64,000 bases of DNA from Blasia pusilla (taxonomy: Eukaryota; Marchantiophyta; Marchantiopsida; Blasiales). The DNA lies in contig CM114271.1 in the NCBI GenBank assembly GCA_050084515.1, positions 54,374,001 to 54,438,000 of the forward strand, given 5' to 3'. The position numbers and the translations under genes were made by a program. A model generated the notes under the pieces. The model made no database searches, was not told the origin of the DNA, and saw only the letters and a list, made by a program, of their open reading frames with translations. Positions 11,251-23,807 of the stretch are shown piece after piece (position 1 is the stretch's first letter; the number at the start of each line of letters is the position of its first letter).

Positions 11251-12165
11251 ATACGTGGTCTTTGGCCCTGTCCTACGTACGGCAGCACATAGCCCGGCTC
11301 CGTCGCCGGTGGATGACCTGTTTACCCGGTGATCATAGGTGGCTGGTTTTAGGATGTCGTCACCCGAATGCTAGCGAGCACATCCCCCCTCCAATGCTAG
11401 CGAGACAACGTTCCTTGTCCGTCGAGAACCGGGGAAACTCCCGGGCAGTGATGCCGGTCGGCACGGAAGGACACCGGTATAGCTTCCCGTCAGTCCAGCC
11501 GCCGTTCGTCTCTGTCCACCTGACGGAGACGGACAGAGGTTGCGGTACGCTTGCGGCTGGGACGCGTTTCCGAGCATCGTTACGGACGGGAGATACCGCT
11601 GCCCGACGCGAACTCCCAAATCGCCGGTCGCCTTCGCTGGTGGGGCCGGGAAAGCAATCCCCCACCGGGCGCGGCCGGGCAGAGAAGCTACGGCAGTCGA
11701 ACGCACGCAGAACGGGACTGGACGAACGCTCGAGTTACGGTCGGATACCGGATCTCTTCATCTCCTCCCCTCTCACTATAGCTCTAACTGCCCGCGGGCT
11801 GCTCAGGTCCATTGACGGGACCGGGAAGATTGGCCCGCCGACGGCCCGGAAACGAGAGGAGTAGCGGCGGTCCGCCCGCCCGCCTGCCCGCCCGCCTGCC
11901 CGAAATGGAGCGGGCAGGTGCGATCGCCCGTCCCTAGATTAGACTGGCCAGATAGCTCACAGGTGAGGGGAGGTTGGGTTCGCTGGGGACCACCACGGGC
12001 GCGGCGGTTCTGGCGGAGGGAGAATGCTATGCTCGTCTTCGTCATATGCAAATGGATGGCAAGAAGAGGTGATATCCGGAAGAGTCGAGAGATTCGAGGC
12101 TGTGCAAGTGCCTCGCAGCGATTTGTTAATTCCGCAGCGCAGTGACGAGTTGAGCGATCGAACGG

Positions 12166-12171
12166 TATAAA
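12166..12171 (+). promoter_or_regulatory. TATA box of the HAK/KUP gene
   Basis: TATAAA in a GGTATAAAG context, 240 bp upstream of the start codon in a GC-rich surround. Confidence 0.5.
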
Positions 12172-12312
12172 GTGCTGGAGCTTTTTCTGGTGCTCAAGCT
12201 CGAGCTCACTCGCTCTGCCTTCAGTTGAGTTTCTCCTCCTGCCTCCCTCTGTGTCCCGCCCCGGACGTTCGTGTGCGCCTGCGCGTGCAACACCGGACGA
12301 TCCACGACACTC

Positions 12313-12330
12313 ATGGACGCACTCGTCTAA
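12313..12330 (+). promoter_or_regulatory. Five-codon upstream ORF in the HAK/KUP leader
   Basis: ATG at 12313 reads M-D-A-L-V then TAA at 12328-12330. It ends 75 nt before the main ATG. If the start lies near the TATA box position predicts, this uORF is in the mRNA leader and could lower translation. Confidence 0.45.
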
Positions 12331-12405
12331 AGCCGCTGCTGGAGAGCTACTAGGCTTGCGCGTCAAAGAAGCCAGCAGCGAGGGCAGAGGGTTGTGATCA
12401 CCGGA

Positions 12406-15400
12406 ATGGCGGAGAACGATCATGACGATGCTGGCAACGTAGAGCCCACCCCGCGCTCATCCTTCAATGGGGCGGACGGGCCGCACAGGTCGCTGCGCAA
12501 GCCCGGCAGCAATCGAACCGGCTTGCGACGGATCGATTCGCTCGAGGTCCAGGCCGGCCTCGTGAAATCTATGGCCGACCATAGCTACAGTGTATGTCTC
12601 CTAATCTCCGAATGCGTTTTCATTTCCTGCAGCTCGGCCGCCGCACCGGATCCTCGTCTTCGTCATCATCAACAACCAATCTGCTTGCCACTCGTGTCCG
12701 ATTCCCTCACTACGGCAGCCGTCGCGAAGACGTTCTCTTCTCCGGAACCCTGTTTACGCGCGTCTCGTACAGCTGACAGGGGTCGCGTAGCAATCCCTGT
12801 CACCTCTTTCATTCCTCAATTCGCCTCGCCTCGGTGCCTGAGCCATACGCATCTGCATTCCGTAGCACTGGTATTATTTTCATTCCGAGCTTCTTACATT
12901 CAGTTAAAGCTCAGACGTGAGTTTCGACGGTTTCTTCCATCTCCGCGTCCCCTCCCCGAAACCGTATTCACCCTCGAGTCTAGAGGCTCTTGTGCGTATT
13001 TTCTCCAGAATCCCTGACGCCGTTGTAGGCGCACTGCCACGACCGACTTTGCCCGAGCTCTACTGACCAATGCTATCCGTTCCATGCACAAGGAAGGAAA
13101 ATTGTCGCTCGCGGGCTCTCGCTTTGGCCGGCCCGTGGACAGTCCTGCGATGGGTCCGGGTCGCAATTGTGTGCGCGGTGCGTCGGCGAATCGACTAGTC
13201 GGTTGGGTAGAGGGGTTCGTAGGGGTGGGAAAGTGGGGTGGTGGCGTTCGAGGTAGCGGAGGTAAGTGTCTGAGGAGAGGCCGTGGGAGTTTGGAATTCG
13301 AAGTGCGCCGAGTGTCGGTCGGCGAGTGCGAGCTTCGAGAGACGGGACGTTGAAGGCGAGGAATTCAGCTCGCGGCTTTGCGAATGTGAAACCTGGAGAG
13401 CGGGGCGGTTTTGGGGGCGCGAGTCGCGCGACGGACGTATGGACGTCCGCATGCGCGTTCGCAACCTGGAGCGCGCGTCACGGGATATGACGAACGTGAC
13501 GCCACTCTACTGGTTTGTGTCGGCTGATTGAGGAACCGGCGGTCAGCGGGTTTACCGTCACGAGTCCTCCGGCTCCGAGCCACTCACTTTACGTCCCTCG
13601 CTCCGCGATTGTCTTCTCCGCCGCATCTATTTCTTTCCAATTCTAAGAGTGCACCGATTCTAATTCTTCGACACCGTCCCCAATCATACACCTGCACGTG
13701 GCCCACCGAGTCTGACCCACCCCTTCGACTTCGTTCCGGTGTGACCCGCCCGGGCGACTGATTTTGTTTTTAACGTTTTTCCCCGGAAACGCACGTGTCG
13801 ACCAATACCAGCCCCGCGGTGAGATGTAGATAGAATATAGGGTGCGTTTACACATATTAATGTGTCGGTGATGGGATACCGTAACAGTTAGCCGCGTAAC
13901 CCGGGCGAGCAAATGTAATGTTACGGGACGAACGAACACGGCATAATGCGGGGCCTAGGGGAGAACGGCGACAGCGACTCCCCAGGCATGTTCCCTGCCT
14001 GATGACTGCCCTCCCACCTCCACCTCCACCACCCGGAGCCGTCCTCGCTCATGCGCTTCGCTCTCCGGTGCCAGCCACGCCACGCCATGTGGCAGTAGTC
14101 AGTTCGCTGGAAAGCTTCCAACGTGGGCCTGCAGCTACGTGCCGGCTCTCGCAGGAGTCGCTGCCGCAGCAGCAGCCGGAGATTTCCTCTCCGGCCCGAG
14201 CTCGACGAAATGGGTTGTCTCGCGGTAGCGAGCAGCACGCCGACGGGATTTCGTGCCCACTTTGGAGTCCGGGATACCTTTTGGGTGCAGCCTCGTGCGC
14301 AGCTGTTGCTACTGCTCTGAACATTTCCTGTGCGCAGCGAACCGAAAGGTGGAGCTTTTGCATTAGACTGGCAGAGCCGACTGGTGCGCAGTTGCATCAG
14401 CATCGGATGCATGAATCCGTCGAAAGCCCCGCATCGACTGCGCTGTGTGGAATCTTCGAATGCGCAGCGCCGACTGCGTGCAAACATCATCGAGTGTCGC
14501 GCGTTGCTTTTTTCGACGTGGATTCCTTCCAAGTAGCTTCGCTGACCCGCGAATGACTGCCGTGGTCGAAAATCCGAAAGGTGTCAGCTACGGCGTAGTC
14601 GATCTGGAGACTGCGTGCGGCAGCCGAGACACGCACCGAAATGCGTCGTCTCCCGTGGCCACTGCTCGCTCGGTAGAGAGTCTTGGAGTGCTGCGGAACA
14701 TGGGTACAGACACAGCTGTCTAAATGGTTTTTTTTCGCAATGCTGCTGCAGAACATGAACTTGCCCTGGAGCGTGACACTGCGCCTGGCATACCAGACGA
14801 TCGGAGTGGTGTACGGAGATCTGGGAACGTCCCCGCTGTACGTGTTCGCCAGCACATTTCCAGATGCGCCTCCTTCGGAAGCCGATATTCTGGGGGCGCT
14901 CTCTCTCATCATCTACACCTTTACTCTCATTCCTCTCATCAAGTACGTCTTCATCGTCCTGCGAGCCAACGATCACGGAAACGGTGAGCTAGCTGCCCCC
15001 CCACCTCGACTCCTCACTAATCCCCACTACTCACTCCCAGGGCTGGCTAGGACGGAATCATTCCGTCTTCAGTCCCTTCCTTCCCTGGAAAGGAGAGGGG
15101 TATCGAAGTGGAGGAGAATTCTAAAAAGCTCGAAGGTTTTCTTAAAAAGTGTGCTTGTCGAACTTCGCCTGGAATAGATGGAGTTGCATGAAATGCGTGG
15201 ACACATCGAAATGTTAACGTTTGTTTGGTGTTAGTATGTATGCACACTAATTCAAAGAGAGACTCTTGTAATATCGATGTGCATCTTACTTTGTTGTAAG
15301 ATTCCACGAATGAATCGGAACCCACGTGGGTGTCCTGCAATGGCGTCGGTGCAGGGGGTTGCTTAGTTGGTCATTGGTCATGCTACTAGCTTTTACCAAT

Positions 15401-18400
15401 TTCAGCTCACGCAGTTGTTCTTGGAGTCTAAACTTGAATCTCAAATGAATTAGACCTTGCTAATAAGAGAGAGAGAGAGAGAGAACGAGTCTATTATAGT
15501 TCGTATTATTATTAGAAGGGGGTTTGTGGTTAAATCTTATGTTTGGACCTGCTAATGAATGTGTGGGAGAGCGGATACTATTACTAGAAGAAGAGGGTTA
15601 CTATTAAATCTCTTGCTAATGAAAGAGATAGAGAGTGTATACTATTACTACTAGAAGAGGGGTTTTTTCCATTGAATGTTTGGACGAGAGAGAGAGAGAG
15701 GGGATCCTAGTATCATGAGAAGAAGGGTATTTAACATAATTAACCATGTAAGACGAAAATGGTGAAACCATTTCTAAACCCCGAACGAGAGTAGGTCACC
15801 TCGACAAAACACTACATTCTTACTTGGATCGAACTTACAAGAAAATGTTTAATTCCTTCCCAACCACCATGTATTAAGCTTCTTGGACTTTATTTTGCCT
15901 AAAAACTCAACAGCAATTGTTCGATGCAGCATTAAGTTTTAGAGGCTGCGAGGCATTTCTTACTCGGTCTGGTGGTGTCATGAAAGAGGGTCTGTCGAGG
16001 GGGAGGTTTTGGAGAAATGAAAAGAATCATGACATAGATTGGACAAAGAGTTGGGGATGAATTGTGTGCGAGGAGAAATGCTGCGAGTCGATGAGAGAGG
16101 AGAATGAGGCCGTCTTTTTGTATTCGATGAGAGAAGCAGAAGACGGTCTTTTTGGAGTCGACATGAGTAGCATAAGGCCGTCTTTTTGGAGTCCATGTGA
16201 GAAGGAAAAGAACATCTTTTTGGAGTGTTTCTTATGGAAGCAAGGAAGGAATGAGTCATAATGAACGCTCGAATCTGCAGGTGGAACATTCGCATTGTAC
16301 TCTCTGGTGTCTCGTTTCGCGAAGATTTCTGTGGCCACGAATCAAGCACCTGAAGATCAGGATGTGTCGTCTTACAAAATGCAGACGCCCTCGTACACCA
16401 TGAAGCTCTCCCAGAAGCTCAAAGAAGCCATCCAAAAGCACCTGTTCCTCAGAAACCTCATCGTCACTGTGGCCATCCTGGGCACATGCATGATCATTGG
16501 AGATGGTGTGCTTACCCCTTCCATTTCAGGTCAGTTCGTCACATGAAGGCCACTTCTCTTGAATTCGGGTCACAATATTATCAAAAGGCTCCAGTGGATC
16601 ACTAAGTTTTGTCCAACCCCATCAATCCAGCTGCTGAATTTTCTTGGTAAGAGTCTAGGCCGTCGACGATGTTATCCAACAGAAGTCTCAGAGCTTTCTT
16701 GATCGGAACTAAGTTGCCAGACTGAAGTTGGAACATGGTTGGAATCTTGGACTCCACTCTGGAGTTCGTTTGGGAGTAAGGCAATATCTGCCAGTCAGCT
16801 GACATGTTTCACTTGTGCACCCAACTGTCCGAGCAGTGCTGTCTGCGATTCAGGGCATTAGAGTCAACAGTCCGAGCCTCTCCCAGAGTAAGATAACATT
16901 TCCTCCCGTGATTTCGAATCGAACTAGACTCTCACTCAAGTTTGCCTGCAAAGAGAGTTCTATCTATGGCTAGTCTGCCCTCCACTTCTGCTATGGCCAT
17001 TAATCTATATCGATGGAGGTTTTTCAAGAGGGTTCAGTTACATGATGGAATCTAGGCTTGGTCCCTACTTTGCTCCATGAATCAGTGGCTTAGAGGTTGA
17101 AATCCGAGTGGTGGTCTCATGGGGATTCTCCAGGTGTGGTGGTTGGTGTCACATGCGTTATACTGGTGGGTCTCTTCTCCATTCAGAGATTCGGAACCGA
17201 CAAAGTGGGCTATATGTTCTCACCTTGTGTGCTGGTGTGGTTCCTCTCCATCGCCCTCATCGGAATCTACAACATCGTCAAGCATGATCCCTCCGTCTTC
17301 AGGGCGTTCAACCCCTACCATGCGATCGACTATCTTGCGAGGCGAAAGAAGCAGGGATGGATTTCCCTTGGAGGAATTGTGCTTTGTGTGACAGGTTTGT
17401 GACATGTTTGCAATCTTGCGCTCTCCTTGTGTCGAACTGCAAAGCCCACTCGTAATAGGCATTTTTCTCTTGAGTTTTTCATGAATGTTTGCAAGAGCTG
17501 TCGAAGGACCCGCCAAAGGATAGCAGTAGGCAGATGGAGGTCGCGGAAATCTGGATCCTCGGCTGACGAAATTTTTCTTGAGAAATGCATGGATAGTGTT
17601 TCTGTCCACGCCAGACTCTATATCCTTGCAGATCCCATGAACCCTGCAAAATTTTTCTCACTGTTTAGTTTTGGTCATGGACAGGAACCGAGGCCATGTT
17701 TGCTGACTTGGGACATTTCTCGGTCAAGGCTATTCAGGTACGAACTGCTCGTGCTTATTTTGACACAATTATTCAGATTGATGATGCATGTCTGCTAATA
17801 TTCTCGACTAGATAGAGAGACACTTTCTGGCGTCACAAAGGTTGAATGTAACCCATCCAGCACTATTCTGTCCAAGCCTGCTCAACTGAATAGTCCAAGC
17901 CTGCTCAACTGTGGGATTTTGACGGGATATGGTTAAGTGGCGTTTGACTGCAAGATTCTGATGGGGTCTAATCACACGAGAGAGAGAGATGAGTGCTTGG
18001 GCAAAACAAAAGAAGACCCAATAACCAGAGTTTTGATGAAATATAGTGTAGTGGCCCTGGTATGACTCCCCATAATCGAGCAATCGAATGAATGAATGGA
18101 TGTAGAGAGAAAGACTCTACTCATTGCGTAGTGCCTGTCGTAGCATTGCGACTCTAGGCCCCTCGCTCTGGACGAACGGTGCTAGAATGGGAGGATATAG
18201 ATATGTAGAGAGAGAGAGAGGGATGAGGGTTTGCGCAACATAAGAAGACCGTATAACTTAGTTTTCTGGAATGCTGCATGACTCTTGCAGATTGCATTCA
18301 CATCGCTCGTGTACCCCTGCCTCTTGACTGCTTACGTCGGTCAAGCCGCATTCCTCCTCAAGTTTCCAGACCAGGTTGACGAGACCTTCTACAACTCTAT

Positions 18401-20989
18401 TCCAAGTAAGCCGCACTCCGACCCTCCAGATTCATCTCTCATCACTTGAGTTGTCTGATGCCATCTATGCACGATTGAATTTCCCTTATTTCGAGCCAGA
18501 AGAATCAGTATCCATGAAACTGCTAGAGGAAGCTGACGGTGAGTAGAATCTGATAGATTCATGAATCGAAAGGTTGGGGAAGAGAGTGTCAGACCATCGT
18601 TGTTTTCTCCGGAAGAGAAAGTTTCGGAAAGATGTGCATCGATTAGAACTGCAGGAAGAAACTAACAATGAGGTGGAATGTGAGTGCGCTGATGAATGTC
18701 AAGAGATGCTCTCAGGAAAAGAAGATGCTGCATGAAGTACTTAGCTAACATCGTGTTTCGATGTCATTGTTGAATAATGTTCAGAGAAAGTGTACTGGCC
18801 CATGTTCGTAGTAGCCACTGGTGCAGCCATCATTGCGAGTCAAGCCATGATTTCTGCTACTTTCTCCATTGTGAGCCAGGCGATGACTCTGGGCTGCTTC
18901 CCTCGAGTGAAAGTAGTGCACACCAGCAAAAAATACGCCGGCCAAATCTACATCCCCGAGCTGAACTATCTCATGATGACACTCTGCATCATCATCGCAG
19001 CTGGCTTTAGGAACACTACCCAGATCGGAAATGCTTACGGTAATTCTGCTCATCTTGTACTCCTGCACCTCTTGAAAGAAACATGTCACCAGAGAAAGAG
19101 AGAGAGAATCGATGCAGAGGAGAGGAGTAAGGAAAGAGACTCCTTCAATCGATACTCAATTCCAGTGAAACCATCATCGTTAGGAACGATTCTCTCCATT
19201 CCATCGATGCTGCACCGCATCGAAGTAAACAATGACACACCTGACCACCGGATGGTCATATTCAAAAGAGGATATATGTCACCACGGAGAGAATGAATGA
19301 AAGAAATGATTTTTTGTCCATGGGGATCCAAAGGACCATGGGAGTTCTTTGGACCTTCTCCCTCTTCTAAAGGAGAGACTGTACTCATTAAGTAGTGCTT
19401 GAGACTGGGATGGGTGGTGAGAGAGGAAGAAGTGGAGAAGGTATCATATGAGAGGAGGGGAGAGACTGTACCTTTAAATAGTGCCTGTCGTAGCCTTGCG
19501 ACCATATGAGAGGAGGGGAGACTGTACTCATTAAGTAGTGTCTGTCGTAGCCTTGCGACCATAGACCCCGCGCCCTGGGAGAGGAGAGGAGGGAGAAGGT
19601 CCAAAGAACTCCCATGAGTAAGTACCATATGAGAGGAGGGGAGAGACTGTACTCATTAAGTAGTGCCTGTCGTAGCCTTGCGACCATAGACCCCGCGCCC
19701 TGGTTGGACGGTGCTTGAGGGGGGGAGAGAGAGGGTTCAGAGGGGAAACATGCCCCCAAAAAGAGAGTAATTGATGCGCAATTGCAGTGAAGCTATAATG
19801 TTCAGGATCGAGTTGCCTACTTTCATTTCCATCGATCCTGCACCGCAGTGAAGTAAGCGATGATATCTCTGACGAATAATGATGATGATGATGGATTGCA
19901 GGAGTGGCAGTGGTGTCGGTGTTCTTCGTGACAACGAACTTCGTGACGCTCATCTCCATCATGATCTGGCAGATCCCATTCTGGATCGCACTCCCCTGCT
20001 ACTTCGTGTTCGGATCAGTGGAACTCACATACTTCTCCTCCATCCTGTACAAAGTGCCCAAAGGAGGATGGGTCCCTCTGCTGTTCGTGACCTGCTTCTT
20101 CACCGTCATGTACACATGGCACTATGGAAGAGTTAAGAAATACGACTACGAAGTGCAGAATAAGGTGTCGATGGATTGGGTTTTGGGGTTGGGATCCAAT
20201 CTGGGGATCACTCGGGTCCCAGGGATCGGCCTCGTGTATTCGGAGCTGGCTATGGGTGTGCCCACCATCTTCTCACACCTCATCAGCAACCTCCCGGCCA
20301 TGCATTCGGTGCTGGTGTTCGTCTGCATCAAGAATCTGCCCGTCCCCAATGTGCCAGAGGAGGAGCGATTCCTCGTTCGCAGAATGGGCCCCAAAAAATT
20401 CCGCATGTTTCGTTGCGCTGTGAGGTTCGGGTACCGCGATGTGGGCAGCACCAGTGACAGCAATAGCCAAGAGCTGGAGACCCACCTCATCCAAACCCTG
20501 GCCGATTTCATCAGGTCCGAAGTGAGCAGGTTCCAAGACGGCTCCGAACAGAAAGACGCCAACCACCTGGAGACCCTGGTATCCATAGAAGAAGACGAAG
20601 CAGCAGCAGGAGAAGCACGAGAAGATGGAGAGGGAGGAGCAGCTGTAGCACCGATGGTGTTGGATGCAGACAGAAGATCATCTAAGGGCACCAATGGCGA
20701 TGCAGACGATGTGCTTTACGGGCTAAATGGGATAAATGGCACAGGTCCTGCAGATGGCGATGGTGCAGTGGAGGACGAGCTGAAAGTTTTGGATGCAGCC
20801 AGAACAGCAGGTGTGGTGTATTTGCTGGGCCACACCGAGATTCGCTCCAAGAAAAACTCCTCGTGGTTCCGTAAGCTCATGATCGATCACTACTACCACG
20901 CCCTCAAGAGAAACTGCAGAGCTTCCACCGTTTCCCTCAACATCCCCCACGAAAAACTCCTCCAGGTGGGTATGATTCACTACATTTGA
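12406..20989 (+). CDS. HAK/KUP/KT potassium transporter, nine exons, 829 aa
   Basis: Exons, all with GT-AG borders and matching phases: 12406-12591, 14752-14983, 16281-16529, 16837-16887, 17134-17394, 17685-17737, 18291-18405, 18785-19039, 19902-20989. They sum to 2,490 nt, a usual length for the family. The N-terminus carries the [11 protein letters not shown] signature. TM1 holds [13 protein letters not shown] (about residues 80-92). Further signatures are [24 protein letters not shown], the short exon-4 [21 protein letters not shown], and a long cytosolic C-terminal domain ending [10 protein letters not shown]. The family imports K+ with protons across the plasma or vacuolar membrane. The ATG at 12406 is the first after an in-frame stop at 12328. 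Exon 4 is only 51 nt and was found by phase and the family motif. No disabling change was seen. Confidence 0.95.
12592..14751 (+). other. Intron 1 of the HAK/KUP gene (2,160 bp)
   Basis: Donor GTATGT after codon 62, acceptor CTGCTGCAG. It is GC-rich and the longest intron of the gene. Open frames in it show no family signature. Confidence 0.85.
14984..16280 (+). other. Intron 2 of the HAK/KUP gene, with GA tracts and imperfect repeats
   Basis: Donor GTGAGC, acceptor AATCTGCAG. GA dinucleotide tracts occur near 15468-15484 and 15688-15702. Three to four imperfect copies of a CGTCTTTTTGGAGTC-type motif lie at 16108-16230. Confidence 0.8.
18114..18182. repeat. Dispersed intronic repeat unit in HAK/KUP intron 6
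   Basis: A TACTCATTGCGTAGTGCCTG motif followed by TCGTAG and TTGCGAC-like parts. It is a diverged member of the unit found four times in intron 8. Confidence 0.65.
19373..19705. repeat. Tandem-like repeat cluster in HAK/KUP intron 8
   Basis: The unit GAGAGACTGTACTCATTAAG, followed by a TAGTGCCTGTCGTAG core and a GACCCCGCGCCCTGG end, occurs at about 19373, 19459, 19519 and 19641. The last two copies are nearly identical; the first is cut short and the second lacks the end. The spacing is uneven. It lies inside intron 8 (19040-19901). Confidence 0.75.
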
Positions 20990-23807
20990 TCACGCCATGC
21001 CAAAAACCCATTCCCAAAACCCATCGCGCTCTTTGTGCTCTCAGTAAGACTCACTGCTCACATCCAACACTCCCTCACCGCATAAACATTGAAAGAGAGA
21101 GAAAGGGGTGGAAGTGTCAGTCCCTCAGCCCAATGAATCAAGAAACAATAAACAGAAAGAAAGAGAAAAGTGAGTGAGTGTGTGAGTGAGTGAGTGGAGG
21201 ATTGTGGTTGACAATCCTTCGATGAAAGAAGTCATTATGGCTGGCAGTGATCGCTGAAGATGGGATGCGAGTGGGGCTATACATGACCTCTCTCATGTGT
21301 TTAAACCCAAGCTTCTCATGGGGAAGCCAGGGCCAGGAAGCCAAATGTGGAGGTGTAGGTAGGAGCAGTAACTTGCCGACTTCATCGATGGAAAGCAATA
21401 TCTGACAATCATTACACGATCATTACTTGCCAGCCAATTCCTTCGTGCAGAATGGGGACGATAGTACCATTCCCCTGGCTCGTCTTGGCTGGCTGGCTAC
21501 GCCCGTGTTCAATGCACGCATGTAATTCAATGTGCTCTGCGTTGGACTGGACTACAATTACTTCAAGACCTTTGGGCAGACAGATTTTTCCTTCGAATAG
21601 ATAGCGCTGGCAATAGAGTTGCAAGGGTTGGGTTCGAAAAAACCCTGGCTGGATTTACAAGTGTTCAGTAAAAATGTAGATTTTAGGAGGCAGCAGATGG
21701 AATGGGGACTACAATCCCTCGACACATCTTGGGAGCCAAATCCCTTCTAGCTGACCATGTGAGTCCTCTATTGGATGGGGTCAGGAAAATCATAGCTTGG
21801 CATGGATTCATCAATGTTCAATGCAGATGGACATGGCAGCAAGTAGATACAGGGTGGACTGGAAACCTCCGAGAGAGAGAGGAGGGAGAAGGTGGCAGCA
21901 AATTCCTCCGAGCTAAACGGGTGGTTTACTTTAGACTTGGATGTTTTAGTGCCAACTCTAGCCACACTGCCTGAATTTACTAGTGTTGGATGCAATAGTA
22001 GATGTAGGTACTGTGGAGATCGACTGTCGGTCGTTCTCGAGCATACGAACAATGAAATGTGGATTAGACTGAAAAAATTACATGAGTGCGGCCCTAAACA
22101 TACGAATCAGCTGTCTGTAGATATTTTGTACGTAAGTAGGATACACAACATCAGCCGATGCTGCTCAAGTGTTAGTAAGCAGACGGGGATGGAAGATAGG
22201 AACATACTACTTTTGTTGTAAATGCAATAACACTGACCTCCGCTTCACTCGTTAGGATCATTTGACAAGTCGAAAATCACAAAACCTTGGACCGTCAGCT
22301 TCTTCTCCTTGCAGGGCGCTCCCTACTCGCTTCGCACTGCACAAGTGCTTGCCCAGAAAACTCTGGAATAATGTACTGTTTTACAGGTTGTGGACTGAAT
22401 AAAATGTGCACCTTAAAGACACTTATAAAACTCCTGCGCCAGTAAATGGTGATCTGTAATTTTTGCATCTGCGAAGATGAATCTGTACTGTCCAAACCAT
22501 AATAGTTCCTCCTAGAGGAATCAATTCTCTTTTTCCTTGAGTCTTCCATGAGAGAAGGAATGCATGTGTCCTCTTCCTTATCTGGTATATGGTCGTTTCT
22601 TCAGATTCGTAGTCAGACATTACGGGCACGACTTTACTTATAACTTCTAAAAGCAAGAAAATGTTGAAAAAACCAAGAAAAGCAGTCAGATTCCTGCAAC
22701 AATGTTGTCAGACAGAAGGCGAAAATCCCTCTGCTTCTTTTTCATACTTCAAGGGGTTTTCTGGCTGTTACCAAGTGACGATGGCTTCTAAAAACTTTGT
22801 GGCTTGGAAAGCAGAACGGTGGAAGGAAAATAGCCTCAATGTAAGTAGCTGCTAATTCTGGAAGCACTCCATAAATGCTGATAGTCGTCTCGTCTCGTGA
22901 GTACAAAAAGTTATCTGCAGATGTTTAAGAGGAGAATTGCTTTCATACACATACGCTAGGAGGATTGGGAGTTCTTCATGAAGAAAGTGTGTAGAGAATT
23001 ATCACATCTGATGACATATAAATTCCACAGAGCTGGGAGACAAATTTACCTGTGAGGAAAAGATAGAGATTTTCTCACAAGGTCGAATATATTACACGAC
23101 AATACATGCAATCCGTCCGTCTTATCCACGACAAAACTAAACTAGCAGCTAGTTTACTATAGCTAACCTTGCCTTCAAAAGTACAAATTGTCCAGGCACT
23201 AAAACTAAATTTCTTGAGTGAGAATTTCCATTTACACACATGAAGCATATGCTGGTTCTGTGTATGCTAACCAGACTCTTTAGTTTTCAGGAAAAACTGG
23301 TTGTTCACCACCTCATCATACTTCCGACAATTGTGTTGATGTACCAAACTTGGTGACAACCCCTGAAGATGCATATACATGTGCATATACATATATTTCT
23401 TGCCTGGATATCTCAATCTGCGTTGGTCCTATGCACTCTGACCAATAGCTTTGGTTTTCAGAAACTCCGTTGTTCACCACCTCATCACACTCCCGAAAAT
23501 TAGGTTGATGTAGCAAACTTGGTGAAAACAGCTGTATATAAGTGAAGTTAAACTTTTCCCCAGGGTCTTCATAGCAGGCTTCCACATTGGCTTTGCCATC
23601 CCCAACATGTCTCTAAGCTAGGAAGGCGTTGTCTTGTGCTTTTGTAAAGCTGCTGGTTGGCTTGCGCTGAGCAAGGAGAGTAGGAGGGGGAATCAAGATC
23701 AAGTGACAAGATTGTACCTTCTGTTTTCTTTGTGATGACAACCCTCATGAACCAAACTGATGCTGGGAGGTTCTGAAGAGAAGAACTCTCTTTGAAACTG
23801 GTTGACA
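20990..23807. other. Intergenic region between the convergent HAK/KUP and F-box genes
   Basis: Holds the 3' UTRs of both genes. No further gene was supported on either strand. A diverged direct repeat of about 70 bp with TTGTTCACCACCTCATCA occurs at about 23300 and again at 23470. Confidence 0.5.
21147..21152 (+). terminator. Likely poly(A) signal of the HAK/KUP gene
   Basis: AATAAA, 158 nt after the stop codon. Confidence 0.45.

Larger units (their letters stand above)
11251..12405 (+). promoter_or_regulatory. Promoter and 5' UTR of the HAK/KUP gene
   Basis: A GC-rich region follows the AT-rich flank. A TATAAA lies at 12166-12171, placing the transcription start near 12200 and giving a 5' leader of about 200 nt. 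A CGCCTGCCCGCC-type simple repeat lies at about 11868-11900. Long open frames here run through GC-rich sequence on both strands and show no family signature. Confidence 0.5.

Noticed and set aside
11262-12423. Long open frames on both strands just upstream of the HAK/KUP gene
   Set aside because: They overlap each other in GC-rich DNA, lack family signatures and sit where the promoter and leader belong.
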